Part shown: positions 1 through 8,360 of the stretch, piece by piece
Layout: every line of letters begins with the position of its first letter
How positions within the stretch are numbered: the first letter of the stretch is position 1
Source of the DNA: Komagataeibacter xylinus
Lineage (GTDB): Bacteria; Pseudomonadota; Alphaproteobacteria; Acetobacterales; Acetobacteraceae
DNA: 64,000 bases
Direction of reading: 5' to 3'
NCBI RefSeq assembly: GCF_004302915.1
Contig: NZ_QQBI01000007.1
Coordinates: 62,001-126,000, forward strand
The notes under the pieces: generated by a model
What the model was told of the DNA's origin: nothing
The model's database searches: none
Seen by the model: only the letters and a program-made list of their open reading frames with translations
Made by a program: the position numbers and the translations under genes

Positions 1-322
1 CCAGCATATCCCTGCTGGCCTGAAGGCGGTCGATCTGTGCGTCCATCTTCCGTCGTTCACGTTGCAGAATGGCGCGCAGGTTATCACAGGGCTGGAAGCT
101 TGGATCATCGGTCAGGATACAGGGCAGTAACTCCCGGATCGCGTCCAGTTTCAGGCCCGCTTCGGTGAGCATCTGGATGCGCCGGACTACGATCTCATCG
201 CTTTCCGAATAGTCCCGATAGCCGGATTCCTGTCGACCGGGCGCGAGCAGGTCTTCCTGCTCGTAATAGCGCAGCATGCGGATACTCACACCCGTGCGAC
301 GGGCCAGCTCGCCGATCTTCAT
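1..322 (-). CDS. MerR-family transcriptional regulator (C-terminus cut by window edge)
   Basis: Only the first ~107 residues are in the window. They begin MKIGELARRTGVSIRMLRYY, the standard MerR winged-helix DNA-binding start, followed by the recognition segment and a long helix rich in R/Q (ILQRERRKMDAQIDRLQ) typical of the dimerisation coiled coil. Two tandem ATGs (325 and 322) exist; the AGGAG on the minus strand sits 3 nt from the first and 6 nt from the second, so the second is preferred. The gene faces an MDR-type oxidoreductase across a promoter with the long 19-bp spacer that MerR proteins act on. The effector-binding C-terminus is not visible, so the signal cannot be assigned; no metal-binding cysteine pair can be judged. 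Confidence 0.88.
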   Translation of the reverse strand, partial: MKIGELARRTGVSIRMLRYYEQEDLLAPGRQESGYRDYSESDEIVVRRIQMLTEAGLKLDAIRELLPCILTDDPSFQPCDNLRAILQRERRKMDAQIDRLQASRDML

Positions 323-332
323 CATTTTCTCC

Positions 333-363
333 TTGACCCTGACAGCGCTGTCAGACCTTAGCG
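333..363 (+). promoter_or_regulatory. MerR-type promoter with 19-bp spacer and 16-bp palindrome
   Basis: On the plus strand a -35-like TTGACC (333-338) is followed by exactly 19 bp and then TTAGCG (358-363). The spacer opens with the perfect palindrome CTGACAGCGCTGTCAG (339-354). An over-long 19-20 bp spacer carrying a dyad is the hallmark of promoters activated by MerR regulators through DNA distortion. It lies just upstream of the oxidoreductase at 397 and overlaps the leader of the divergent MerR gene. Confidence 0.7.
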
Positions 364-396
364 TGCCTGTCGCGTCACCGCACGGAGAATATGCAC

Positions 397-1413
397 ATGC
401 GACTTTACCGACTGAAACATACCGAAAATGGCGTCCGTCCCGTTCTGGATGAAGCGCCGGATCCTTCGCCTGTTCCGGGCGAGGTTCTGGTGAAAATACA
501 GGCTGCCAGTCTGAATTATCGGGATCTGCTTCTTCTGGGGGATCCGGCCATGACGGCAGGCGCTGGCCGCGTGCCACTTTCTGATGCTGCAGGTCTTGTT
601 GCAGCAGTAGGGAAGGGCGTAGCCGACTGGAAGGAAGGCGATCCTGTATGCATTCCGTTCTTTCGGGACTGGATCGGCGGTATCTTTCGAAATGACTACA
701 TGCGTTCGGCCTTTGGTGGTCCCAACACGGAAGGAGTTTTGCAGGACTATGTCAGCGTCCCGGCCGGGTCGCTCATCGCAAAGCCTGTGCATCTCTCGTT
801 TGAGGAGGCCGCGACTCTACCGTGTGCTGCAGTGACGGCATGGCAGGCGCTCATGGTCAGGGGACATCTGCGCAAAGGCGATACCGTTCTTGTTCAGGGA
901 ACGGGTGGCGTGGCGCTGTTTGCGCTTCAGTTTGCCGTAGCCAGGGAAGCGCAGGTCATCATCATCTCGTCTTCCGACGAAAAGCTTTCACGTGCCCGGA
1001 AACTGGGTGCATCCGAGCTGATCAATTATGTCAGGACGCCGCACTGGGATGAAGCTGTCAACACGCTTACCCATGGAGATGGTGTCAGCCATGTCCTGGA
1101 ACTGGGCGGACCGGAGACCTACCCCCGATCCATCAACTCGATCGGGGCTGGTGGCCACATTGCCCAGATCGGCGTGCTGACCGGCTTCGGGCCGCGCCCG
1201 GATATTGATCGCATCCGTAGCACCAATGCCAGTATTGATGGAATTACTGTTGGCTCTGGTGATCATTTTCGGGAAATGAATGCATTTCTGACACAGCAGG
1301 AGATCCATCCTGTCATCGACAGGGTCTTTCCTTTCGAACAGGCATATGAGGCCTATGACTATCTTCAGAGCGCGAAGCACTTTGGAAAGATCGTGGTCAA
1401 CGTCTCTTCATAA
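397..1413 (+). CDS. Zinc-free MDR-family NAD(P)-dependent oxidoreductase (quinone oxidoreductase-like)
   Basis: About 338 residues of the medium-chain dehydrogenase/reductase fold. The N-terminal GroES-like domain carries VLVKIQAASLNYRDLLLL, the pattern of quinone oxidoreductase-type members that lack the catalytic zinc ligands. The Rossmann part contains VLVQGTGGVALFALQFA, where GTGGVA is the dinucleotide-binding loop. ATG codons lie at 391 and 397; GGAG at 384-387 is 3 nt from the first but 9 nt from the second, so 397 is chosen. The divergent MerR gene and its promoter suggest induction by an electrophile, quinone or aldehyde. The exact substrate cannot be told from sequence. Confidence 0.85.
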   Translation: MRLYRLKHTENGVRPVLDEAPDPSPVPGEVLVKIQAASLNYRDLLLLGDPAMTAGAGRVPLSDAAGLVAAVGKGVADWKEGDPVCIPFFRDWIGGIFRNDYMRSAFGGPNTEGVLQDYVSVPAGSLIAKPVHLSFEEAATLPCAAVTAWQALMVRGHLRKGDTVLVQGTGGVALFALQFAVAREAQVIIISSSDEKLSRARKLGASELINYVRTPHWDEAVNTLTHGDGVSHVLELGGPETYPRSINSIGAGGHIAQIGVLTGFGPRPDIDRIRSTNASIDGITVGSGDHFREMNAFLTQQEIHPVIDRVFPFEQAYEAYDYLQSAKHFGKIVVNVSS

Positions 1414-1444
1414 AATGCCTTTCTCGGTTACTCTATTCGGAAGT

Positions 1445-2989
1445 TCAGGGCGTGCCCGTGAGTGATCCAGTCACGAACGCAAGGGCCACGGCATTGGTCA
1501 GGGCCTGGGCATGACTCTGCGCATAGGCTGCCTGAGCCTGTCGTAGCGCGCTGGCCGTACTCGATGCATCGGTCAGGGTACCAACGCCATGGGCATAAGC
1601 CTGTGCTGCAGCCCGAAAAGCGCGGTCAGCGGCCGCCCGCAGGGCCATGGCAGCGCTCACCTGTGACAGGCTTGTCTGAAGCGCGTCTTCCGTCGTGGCA
1701 ACTTCGCGCGTCGCAGTATCAGTCTGTTGCTCCAGAGTATCTTTCGCCTGTGCCGCCCGGGATTCGGAAAGGCGGATTTCATTTGTACGTTGGCCGCCCA
1801 TGAAAATCGGCCAGTCGAACTGCATGAAAGCTCCGCCTTCCGGTTGCACGATTCCCGCGTTGGGAGAAGGCGTCGGTGTACCGAGGAGATCGGTCCCACG
1901 CGTCCGCATCTGCCCGATATAGCCTTCGACATTCGCGCCTATGGAGATCCTGGGCATCAGCGAGGCGTGGGCCACGTCCACGGCGGCGTTTGCGGCGCGC
2001 AGGCGGGCAAGACCAGCCTGAATATCCGGACGCTGCCTCAGCGCCTCCTCCATGAGCTGGTGGATATGACCAGGTATGGCCTGTGGAAGTGTCTTTTCGG
2101 CACTGCCACTGACTGTAAGCGCCGTGGTCGCCGGCAGTCCCATCGCGTCGAGCAGCTCATAATGCGCCGAATGTTCCATGGCGACGGCCTGCTGCAGCTG
2201 GTAATCGGCCTGTGCTGCATTGCGGCGGGCGACTTCCAGATCGACAATAGTGCTTTCCCCGTTATTCCGTCGGGCCTGCGCGGCCCTCAGCAGCAGGTTC
2301 GCATTGTCCAGGGCCTGGCGGGCGGAAGCGAGATTGGCCGTCGCGGCGTCAAGTGCATAATAGGCGCGCGCGACACCGAGCAGAAGGCGCTGATGGGCGG
2401 CATTGAACATGACGTTGCTGGCATAGGATTCATTGCGGGCTTCGCGCACGCCGGCGTCGCGCGCTCCGAAATCGAACAGGAGGTAGCTCAACGTCAGCTT
2501 GGGATAGATCGCTTCGGAATCAGACGTCATGTATCCGCGTTGCGACAGATATGACGGCAACGGAAGCGCAAGGCGGTTGTAACCACCCAGGATGCTGGCC
2601 GAGATCTGTGGCAGGTAGGACGCCTGCGAAAGTCCGACGCCGATTGCGGCCTGCCGGGCCTGCTCCCAGGCGATACGGGTCTGCTTGTTGTTACGTTCCG
2701 CCAGATCGATCAACTCGGGCAGTGAATAAGGGTGGCCTTTGTCAGGCAGGATATCAGTCTGCCGGACAGGCAGGTCAGGATCGGCTGGCAGCGAATAATC
2801 GTGATCTGCTACATCCTTTGGTATGACGAGACCATGATGGCCGGATGCCTGTTGCGTGCTGACATCCGGATGCCAGGCGTGATCGGGCGCATCCGGCGCC
2901 AGATCCAGCGTATCGTTGCAGCCGGTCAGAATAGGCGCGGTCGCCATGATGCCGAGAAGGCACAGGAACGGCTGAAGCCTGTTACGCAT
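1445..2989 (-). CDS. NodT-family outer-membrane efflux lipoprotein (TolC-like)
   Basis: A 514-residue outer-membrane factor. It starts MRNRLQPFLCLLGIMATAP and has a lipobox LTGC, so the mature protein should be lipidated at that cysteine. Two repeated TolC/OEP domains follow, with the usual alanine- and glutamine-rich long helices (for example DLEVARRNAAQADYQLQQA). The chosen start overlaps the stop of the upstream FusC gene by 8 nt, which argues against the longer reading frame that begins about 50 codons earlier inside fusC. It is the last gene of the IclR-YtcA-HlyD-FusC-NodT operon and should form the outer-membrane exit duct of that tripartite pump. Confidence 0.92.
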   Translation of the reverse strand: MRNRLQPFLCLLGIMATAPILTGCNDTLDLAPDAPDHAWHPDVSTQQASGHHGLVIPKDVADHDYSLPADPDLPVRQTDILPDKGHPYSLPELIDLAERNNKQTRIAWEQARQAAIGVGLSQASYLPQISASILGGYNRLALPLPSYLSQRGYMTSDSEAIYPKLTLSYLLFDFGARDAGVREARNESYASNVMFNAAHQRLLLGVARAYYALDAATANLASARQALDNANLLLRAAQARRNNGESTIVDLEVARRNAAQADYQLQQAVAMEHSAHYELLDAMGLPATTALTVSGSAEKTLPQAIPGHIHQLMEEALRQRPDIQAGLARLRAANAAVDVAHASLMPRISIGANVEGYIGQMRTRGTDLLGTPTPSPNAGIVQPEGGAFMQFDWPIFMGGQRTNEIRLSESRAAQAKDTLEQQTDTATREVATTEDALQTSLSQVSAAMALRAAADRAFRAAAQAYAHGVGTLTDASSTASALRQAQAAYAQSHAQALTNAVALAFVTGSLTGTP

Positions 2990-5207
2990 GGGCGTGGCTT
3001 TCTTCGGGATAGGGAGGAACAGCATCTTCCGGCGCCAGGGGAAGCACAGAGCGCAGCAGATCCCTTGCCTCCCTGCTGAAGACACGCGACCAGACGGCCA
3101 GGCTGGTGCACAGGTGCTTATCTTCAGAAGACATGCCATCCGTCATCACAGATGGGATCATGGGGAGGGTTGCCCATAAGCCGAGCCTGTCCTCTCCGGT
3201 TGCGATCCAGTGGCCGAACTGTCTGAGCCAGTTGGCGACGTCTGTCTGATAATGATGGAAAACCGTCCGTACCCTGTCGTCCGTGCGGGTGCCGAATGGA
3301 AGGGACGCGGTCATCAGGATGGGGACAGAGAGGAACTGCAACCGGGTGACGAGATCGCTGTCGAGTGGCTGTCCGGCATGATGCTGTGCCTTGCCCGGTT
3401 CAAGAATATCATTGACCAGCGCGCCACGGGCCGCTCCGGAGGCTGCTGAAAATGCGCCCAGCAGGCGTTCACGGGTGTGGTCGACGAGAGAACCTGCGGG
3501 GCTTTCATGAACGGCGAGGTCAGCCAGGCGGTCAGCCGCAACTGTCATCTGGCGCCGCGCGATGCTGCCGACACTGCGGGGCCAGATCAGGGCGTTGCAC
3601 ATGAACAGGACGACGTTGGCCAGCAGCATGCCGACGACGCGGTTCCGTCCCGCCTCCATGTTCAGGGTCGGGCCGTAGTTTTGCAGAACGCACATGAAGA
3701 ACGCGAGAACGAGCTGTGTTCCGGCATAGGAGATGCGCAGGCTGCCCGACTTGATCCATGCCCCCAGCGTCACGACGGGCAGCAGGAGAAGAAGCAGGTC
3801 ACCAATATCGGTCAGATAAGGCATGAGCAGCAGGATCGACCCGATCCCTGCGGCAGCGCCGAGCAGGCATCCGCATATCCGCAGCACCATCTTGTGCAGC
3901 GTGTCGCCCAGGGTCTCCAGCGACACGACAAAGCAGGTGAGGATGGCGGTATGGATGCCTTCCCAGTCAGTCAGGCGTTCCACCGCGTAGCAGATGCAGA
4001 CGGCCAGAGTCAGGCGGAGCGCGTACCGGACATAGGCGGGATTGGTAAAGGCATCCGCCTTGAACAGGCTGCGGGGCCTGCTGATGATTTCGGGAAGAAT
4101 GGCTGGATCTGGCTGGTCAGGGCGCGCCAGAACCACCGCAATCAATGTCAGGACGCGGTGTAGCTCACGGGTTAGCGGTTCGACACCGGGAGCGTCAGGC
4201 TGAGCGTCTGGCATGGTATCTGTCAGACCGTTTACCGGCCGATTTTCACGGATCGCCGCCGCAGCGGCCTCGCAGAACGCGGCCATTCTGGCGAGGTATG
4301 GTTCGGTTTCGGGCGTCCGGGGCATGATGCGGCGCCAAGCCAGCAGGAGCAGGCCCAACTGGCTGACATCGCGGATCAGGGCGCGTCCTGCGGCATGATA
4401 GGGTGCTGCACCGTGAACCTTCACGGACAGGGCATGCAGCCGGGCCAGACCGCCAGTCCCTGCCTGCGCCTGCATGAAGAGTGCCCGATAGGCATCGGGC
4501 TTGCCAGCGCAGAAGGCTGAACAGGCGAGCAGACGTGACGAAAGACCCTCCCTGACGGCCTGCGCCGGATCTCGTCCCATAAGGCGGTCCCCCAGAACCA
4601 GGATCGTGACCGCGATGACGAAGAGCAGACCGACCCAGAGCGTGATCCGCACCAGGGCCTCTTCCGGTGGCATGAGCAGCAGATCAGGAACCAGGGAATC
4701 GGTCGTGTCACCGATGAAAACGGGCGTTGTGAGCGCCAGCCCGACAGCCGAATCCCCGAGTGTCACATTGAAAAAGACCCAGAAGCACAGGATGTTCAGG
4801 AAGGGACCCAAGGTAGTGGCCTGTCCCAGGAAGCCCGCGGCGAATGCCATGAGCACCATCAGGGGCAATCGGACGGCTGGCTGGGACAGGCTCACCATGA
4901 AGATCAGGATGGTAACGCCAATACCGATGACCAGCATGACGGTGCCCATGGGCGCTACGGCCAGCGTTGTTCCCTGATCGTTGCCTGCCAGAAGGAAGGC
5001 GATCCACGGAAAGACCGCGATGAACGGGACACGAAAAACTTCCCCGATAACGGTGCAGAGCAGGGTAATGAACACAAGTCGGGCCGTGTTTTTTCCGCGT
5101 CCGGGCACGGATTTCATTTCATGCCAGAGCGCGCGGAGTCCTGATGGAGGATCACCCTGATCAAATGCTGGTGGCACTAAGTGCCGCCGGATGTCGGCTG
5201 TACTCAT
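2982..5207 (-). CDS. FusC/AaeB-family efflux membrane protein
   Basis: 741 residues with the duplicated FUSC architecture: an N-terminal cluster of hydrophobic helices (from VFITLLCTVIGEVFRVPFI), a soluble middle region (~200-370), and a second cluster (~375-520; includes YALRLTLAVCICYAVERLT) followed by a cytosolic tail. The family exports aromatic carboxylic acids such as fusaric acid or p-hydroxybenzoate, together with a HlyD-type partner. Here that partner lies directly upstream (stop at 5213, 5 nt gap) and the outer-membrane factor directly downstream (8 nt overlap). Length fits the family. The substrate is inferred only at the level of weak aromatic acids. Confidence 0.9.
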   Translation of the reverse strand: MSTADIRRHLVPPAFDQGDPPSGLRALWHEMKSVPGRGKNTARLVFITLLCTVIGEVFRVPFIAVFPWIAFLLAGNDQGTTLAVAPMGTVMLVIGIGVTILIFMVSLSQPAVRLPLMVLMAFAAGFLGQATTLGPFLNILCFWVFFNVTLGDSAVGLALTTPVFIGDTTDSLVPDLLLMPPEEALVRITLWVGLLFVIAVTILVLGDRLMGRDPAQAVREGLSSRLLACSAFCAGKPDAYRALFMQAQAGTGGLARLHALSVKVHGAAPYHAAGRALIRDVSQLGLLLLAWRRIMPRTPETEPYLARMAAFCEAAAAAIRENRPVNGLTDTMPDAQPDAPGVEPLTRELHRVLTLIAVVLARPDQPDPAILPEIISRPRSLFKADAFTNPAYVRYALRLTLAVCICYAVERLTDWEGIHTAILTCFVVSLETLGDTLHKMVLRICGCLLGAAAGIGSILLLMPYLTDIGDLLLLLLPVVTLGAWIKSGSLRISYAGTQLVLAFFMCVLQNYGPTLNMEAGRNRVVGMLLANVVLFMCNALIWPRSVGSIARRQMTVAADRLADLAVHESPAGSLVDHTRERLLGAFSAASGAARGALVNDILEPGKAQHHAGQPLDSDLVTRLQFLSVPILMTASLPFGTRTDDRVRTVFHHYQTDVANWLRQFGHWIATGEDRLGLWATLPMIPSVMTDGMSSEDKHLCTSLAVWSRVFSREARDLLRSVLPLAPEDAVPPYPEESHAHA

Positions 5208-5212
5208 GGTGT

Positions 5213-6232
5213 CTATCGGTCGATGACAACGCTGACGGTCTCGCCGATACGGACAAGATCAGGCGGTGGGTCGATCAGTTTGACACGCACCGGGAAACGC
5301 TGGGCAATCCGGACCCAGTTCAGGCTTCGCGGAACGCGAGGCAGGCCGTCGGCGGTTGTGCCTTCATCGGGCAGAACGCCAGCGTTGAGGCTGTCAACGA
5401 TCCCGTGGACATGGCGGCCGGTCATGCCGACCAGATAGACCTCGGCATTCTGTCCCGTCTGCGTTCCGGCGAGCTGGGTTTCACGGAAATTCCCGACAGC
5501 CCACCATTCTTCCGTATTGACGATGGTGAAAAGGGGATGGCCTGCGACGGCATATTCGCCGGCCGAGACATCGAGCGCCGTCACGATCCCGTCGCAGGGC
5601 GCCCGTACTACCGTGACCCGGAGATTGCGCTCGGCCAGGGACAGGGCCGATCGCGCACCGGCCACAGCCGCTTCAAGAGGCGCGATGCTGCGCACGGCCT
5701 GCCGCGCGCCCATTGCGGCCTGCTGTGCTTCGTCAAGGGCGGCCTTTGCGGTCGCGACCTCGGTACGCGCCTGATCGAGTTGCTCGACCGTCACGAAGCC
5801 GTTGCGTTCCAGTGGCGCCAGACGCGCCAGCGTGCGTTGCGCGAGATCCAGACGCGCCTGCGCGCCCGGAACACCGCTCCGGCTTGCATCGGCATGTGAA
5901 ACCTGGGATTCCACCTGTGTAGTCTCGATCGCAAGCTGGGCCTGAAGGTTATGCAACTGTGCGAGCGCCTGGTCACGGGCGTACTGATATGGCTCCTGAT
6001 CAATGACGTAGAGCACCTCGTCGCGATGGACGCGCTGGTTATCGCGTACCGCCAGTTTCGTAACCCGACCGCTGACGTCTGGCGCCATGTGTATGACATC
6101 GGCCCACAGGTAAGCATCATCGGTACGGGGCCGGTGGTGCAGGCGTTCTGCCGCCAGCAGGGACAGGCCGCCCAATGACAGGAATGCGGCTACGCTGACC
6201 GCAATACCAGCGGTTTTCCGTCCGTTCATCAT
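5213..6232 (-). CDS. HlyD/EmrA-like membrane fusion protein of the FusC pump
   Basis: A 339-residue periplasmic adaptor. The N-terminus has one membrane anchor (AGIAVSVAAFLSLGGLSLL), then RTDDAYLWADVIHMAPDVSG, the conserved first barrel-sandwich half of AaeA/EmrA proteins, a coiled-coil hairpin with alanine/glutamine-rich heptads, and the second half (RNLRVTVVRAPCDGIVTALD). The start shares one base with the upstream stop (TGATG at 6234-6230), so translation is coupled; a second ATG follows immediately. A longer frame exists upstream but runs through ytcA. Function: bridging FusC in the inner membrane to the NodT duct. Confidence 0.92.
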   Translation of the reverse strand: MMNGRKTAGIAVSVAAFLSLGGLSLLAAERLHHRPRTDDAYLWADVIHMAPDVSGRVTKLAVRDNQRVHRDEVLYVIDQEPYQYARDQALAQLHNLQAQLAIETTQVESQVSHADASRSGVPGAQARLDLAQRTLARLAPLERNGFVTVEQLDQARTEVATAKAALDEAQQAAMGARQAVRSIAPLEAAVAGARSALSLAERNLRVTVVRAPCDGIVTALDVSAGEYAVAGHPLFTIVNTEEWWAVGNFRETQLAGTQTGQNAEVYLVGMTGRHVHGIVDSLNAGVLPDEGTTADGLPRVPRSLNWVRIAQRFPVRVKLIDPPPDLVRIGETVSVVIDR

Positions 6233-6519
6233 CAGTGACCGAAGAGCACGAGCCAGAGCGCCAAGGTGATACTGCCCGCTATGGCAGGATAGGTAAGCAA
6301 CGGGAAAGGCACGCCTGTCCCAATCCCTGTCGCGCCGAGGGCCGCGCGCGTGGCGACGGCTCCGAGTGCGCCACCAGCAGCGCAAAGCAGCCATGACGGG
6401 AAGAATGAGCCGGCGATGTTCTGAGCGGGGGCGGCTGTACAAGCCGTCAGAAAGGGAATGACGCACAGGCCCGCGCCACCAATCACCCGACCGAGCCGAA
6501 ACAGGGATGGCGCGCTCAT
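6232..6519 (-). CDS. YtcA-family small membrane lipoprotein
   Basis: 95 residues. A signal segment ends in the lipobox LTAC, and the mature part has QNIAGSFFPSWLLCAAGGAL followed by a second hydrophobic stretch near the C-terminus (GSITLALWLVLFG). This pattern (lipobox, F-FP-W motif, two short membrane segments) matches the YtcA family, which commonly accompanies HlyD-FusC pumps. Its ATG overlaps the IclR stop by 4 nt (ATGA) and its stop overlaps the next gene's ATG by one base. Its role in the pump is not known. Confidence 0.8.
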   Translation of the reverse strand: MSAPSLFRLGRVIGGAGLCVIPFLTACTAAPAQNIAGSFFPSWLLCAAGGALGAVATRAALGATGIGTGVPFPLLTYPAIAGSITLALWLVLFGH

Positions 6520-7328
6520 GCGAGGCGTTCCTGCGCTGCCGTCACCGCGCGCTGCAGGGCGGACACGATCTTCTCGTGCATCGCCTCAGTATAACGCGCA
6601 CTGAGCAGACCCACGCTCAATGCGCCGAGCAGGCGTCCATCGGAAGTGAAAAGCGGCGTGGAAACGCTGGTCACGCCCACCGCCAGCTTGTCACGCATAA
6701 TGGCGACGCCGCGTTGCGCCACGTCCTTCATGTCGCGGTCGAAGGCCGCACGGCTGGGACTGTTTTCTTCATCAGCTTCGATCGCCTGGAACAGTGCGAC
6801 CCGGACCGTACGCGTCTCATGTGCCCAGATTGTCTTGCCGGCGGAACTGGCCTTCAGGGGAAGGTGCTCTCCCTCATGGATCTGATAGGGCGTACGCGTG
6901 TTGCCCTGAGCCATGTTGATGACGCGGACCTCAAGGCCCTGCCGGATACCGAACAGCGCTGTCTCGTCCGTATCTTCCGCCAACTGGATGACAACAGGGG
7001 CCAGACGCTCGCGCAGGAAAGTCAGGTGTCGGGCGGGGGTCATGAGATGGTCGATCGCCTCTCCCAGACTATAGGTATGTGTGATCCCGTCCCGAGAGAC
7101 GTATCCCTGGTCGACAAGGGTCTGGAGCAACGGCGTCAGGCTGCTTTTCGGAACATCGAGACACTCCACGATCTGCGTGTGTGTCAGTTCCGCTCCAGGC
7201 CTGGACAGGAGTTCTAGCAGGCTGATGGCCCTGAGCGCCGATTTGACGTCTGTTCGCACTGATAAATATCCCGGTGTCTCCGCGTCCCGACTTGGGGTGC
7301 GTTCTTGTCGCAGGTGAAGGGCAACCAT
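6516..7328 (-). CDS. IclR-family transcriptional regulator, first gene of the efflux operon
   Basis: 270 residues: an N-terminal winged helix (~25-85; VKSALRAISLLELLSRPG, then a recognition region ending DQGYVSRDG) and a C-terminal effector domain (~100-265) with IclR features such as LKASSAGKTIWAH and the KLAVGVTSVSTPLF segment. It is co-transcribed with the pump it presumably controls, so it would also control itself. Two identical palindromes bracket the promoter upstream, an arrangement fitting repression by a tetrameric IclR protein. The Shine-Dalgarno sequence before ATG 7328 is weak. Confidence 0.9.
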   Translation of the reverse strand: MVALHLRQERTPSRDAETPGYLSVRTDVKSALRAISLLELLSRPGAELTHTQIVECLDVPKSSLTPLLQTLVDQGYVSRDGITHTYSLGEAIDHLMTPARHLTFLRERLAPVVIQLAEDTDETALFGIRQGLEVRVINMAQGNTRTPYQIHEGEHLPLKASSAGKTIWAHETRTVRVALFQAIEADEENSPSRAAFDRDMKDVAQRGVAIMRDKLAVGVTSVSTPLFTSDGRLLGALSVGLLSARYTEAMHEKIVSALQRAVTAAQERLA

Positions 7329-7346
7329 TGGCGACGATCAATGTTA

Positions 7347-7362
7347 GTTCTCATATGAGAAC
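7347..7362. promoter_or_regulatory. Operator O1, 16-bp perfect palindrome
   Basis: GTTCTCATATGAGAAC, perfectly self-complementary, 19 nt upstream of the IclR ATG and downstream of the predicted -10. Identical to the copy at 7418-7433. Probable IclR binding site. Confidence 0.75.
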
Positions 7363-7378
7363 ATAAATTATATTATCC

Positions 7379-7407
7379 ATACTATTATTGGTTATATACT
7401 CGGTCAA
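7379..7407 (-). promoter_or_regulatory. Sigma70-like promoter of the IclR-efflux operon
   Basis: On the minus strand TTGACC (7407-7402) is separated by 17 bp from TAGTAT (7384-7379). Both hexamers match sigma70 consensus well, in an AT-rich stretch that stands out from the GC-rich genes. The promoter lies exactly between the two palindromic operators. Confidence 0.65.
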
Positions 7408-7417
7408 TATTTACCTT

Positions 7418-7433
7418 GTTCTCATATGAGAAC
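7418..7433. promoter_or_regulatory. Operator O2, second identical palindrome
   Basis: Second exact copy of GTTCTCATATGAGAAC, centre-to-centre 71 bp from O1 and just upstream of the predicted -35. The pair could let one tetramer hold both sites. Confidence 0.72.
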
Positions 7434-7528
7434 CGAAAATAATTCGGGTTTACGAAGGTCGTGATAAGCATCGGATTCCTTGAGGGCCTGTGCGGCCCGT
7501 CTCCGGGTAACACGGACCGCTCACAGGA

Positions 7529-7816
7529 ATGTGCGTGCATGATCTAACTATTTATCCTCGTGCAGATTGGATGCGGAAACCGATCATCCCGACGGCGGGT
7601 TACGATAGCCGTGCGGGCTTTGCCGTGCAGGCCATGACACCCCGTCGATTGCACATGGAATTTTCCGCCTGGGTCGAGCGGACGCGGATGCCTCCCGAAC
7701 GCATCCAGGCGATCCGTTCTGTACAACAGGAGGCACCTAACGAGGTGCGCACCTGTTTGGAGATTGAAGCAGATGGCAGCTTTACGCTCGATACCATCAG
7801 TTTCGTCGTGTCCTGA
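7529..7816 (+). CDS. Unrecognised small protein (tentative)
   Basis: A 95-codon frame divergent from the IclR operon. The C-terminal half looks protein-like (LEIEADGSFTLDTISFVVS) but no family is recognised. The ATG at 7529 has AGGA touching it, too close for a normal ribosome site; MRKPIIPTAG at about 7571 is an alternative start without a clear site either. It could be a small hypothetical gene or the remnant of a larger one. An antisense frame of similar length looks like a shadow. Confidence 0.35.
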   Translation: MCVHDLTIYPRADWMRKPIIPTAGYDSRAGFAVQAMTPRRLHMEFSAWVERTRMPPERIQAIRSVQQEAPNEVRTCLEIEADGSFTLDTISFVVS

Positions 7817-8360
7817 TCCGGCCGATGTCAAGCAGGATAGACAAAAGCTGGGTTATTCTCTTCAGAATCGAGAATGACATGACCGTGCCTGCGACGATTA
7901 CGTCTTCGCTCCGGCGTTCGAAACGACTGACATGATTCAGCTAGCAGGCAGTCCGGTAGGCACCCCAAAAAGCAGGCTACGAGAACTGCGGGTGATAGCG
8001 ATCTGGAAGTCATCAGCCGCTATTTTGTTCGCGCAAGAACACAATATCTAGTGTCACCATATCTCTCCCGAGCGCAGCGAAGCAGTCTGGTTAGATGCTT
8101 GTCCGTCAGGAGATCGGTCTCATTTATGGCGGCGGCCACGTCGGTCTAATGCCAGCTATTAATTATAAACGGGAGGAGGCATCTGTCCAGATAATGTTGG
8201 TTGTGCTAAAATAATCCGCTAAAAAACAGGATTTGGGTAACGTCCTAGAGTCAAATATCGATGATATCTAAATGAACATATGACGACAATCGATAACACA
8301 TGGATAACGTAAAAAAATGAATTTAGCATTCCTAATGATAATGATGATACGGAAACAGTC
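7817..8360. other. Gene-free AT-rich stretch before lspA
   Basis: No supported gene. The only frame of note (minus, about 7828-8013) has no family resemblance. Base composition becomes AT-rich towards 8160-8360, with several short A/T runs and AATGATAATGATGAT-like sequence directly before lspA. It probably contains the lspA promoter; no confident hexamers are assigned. Confidence 0.4.
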
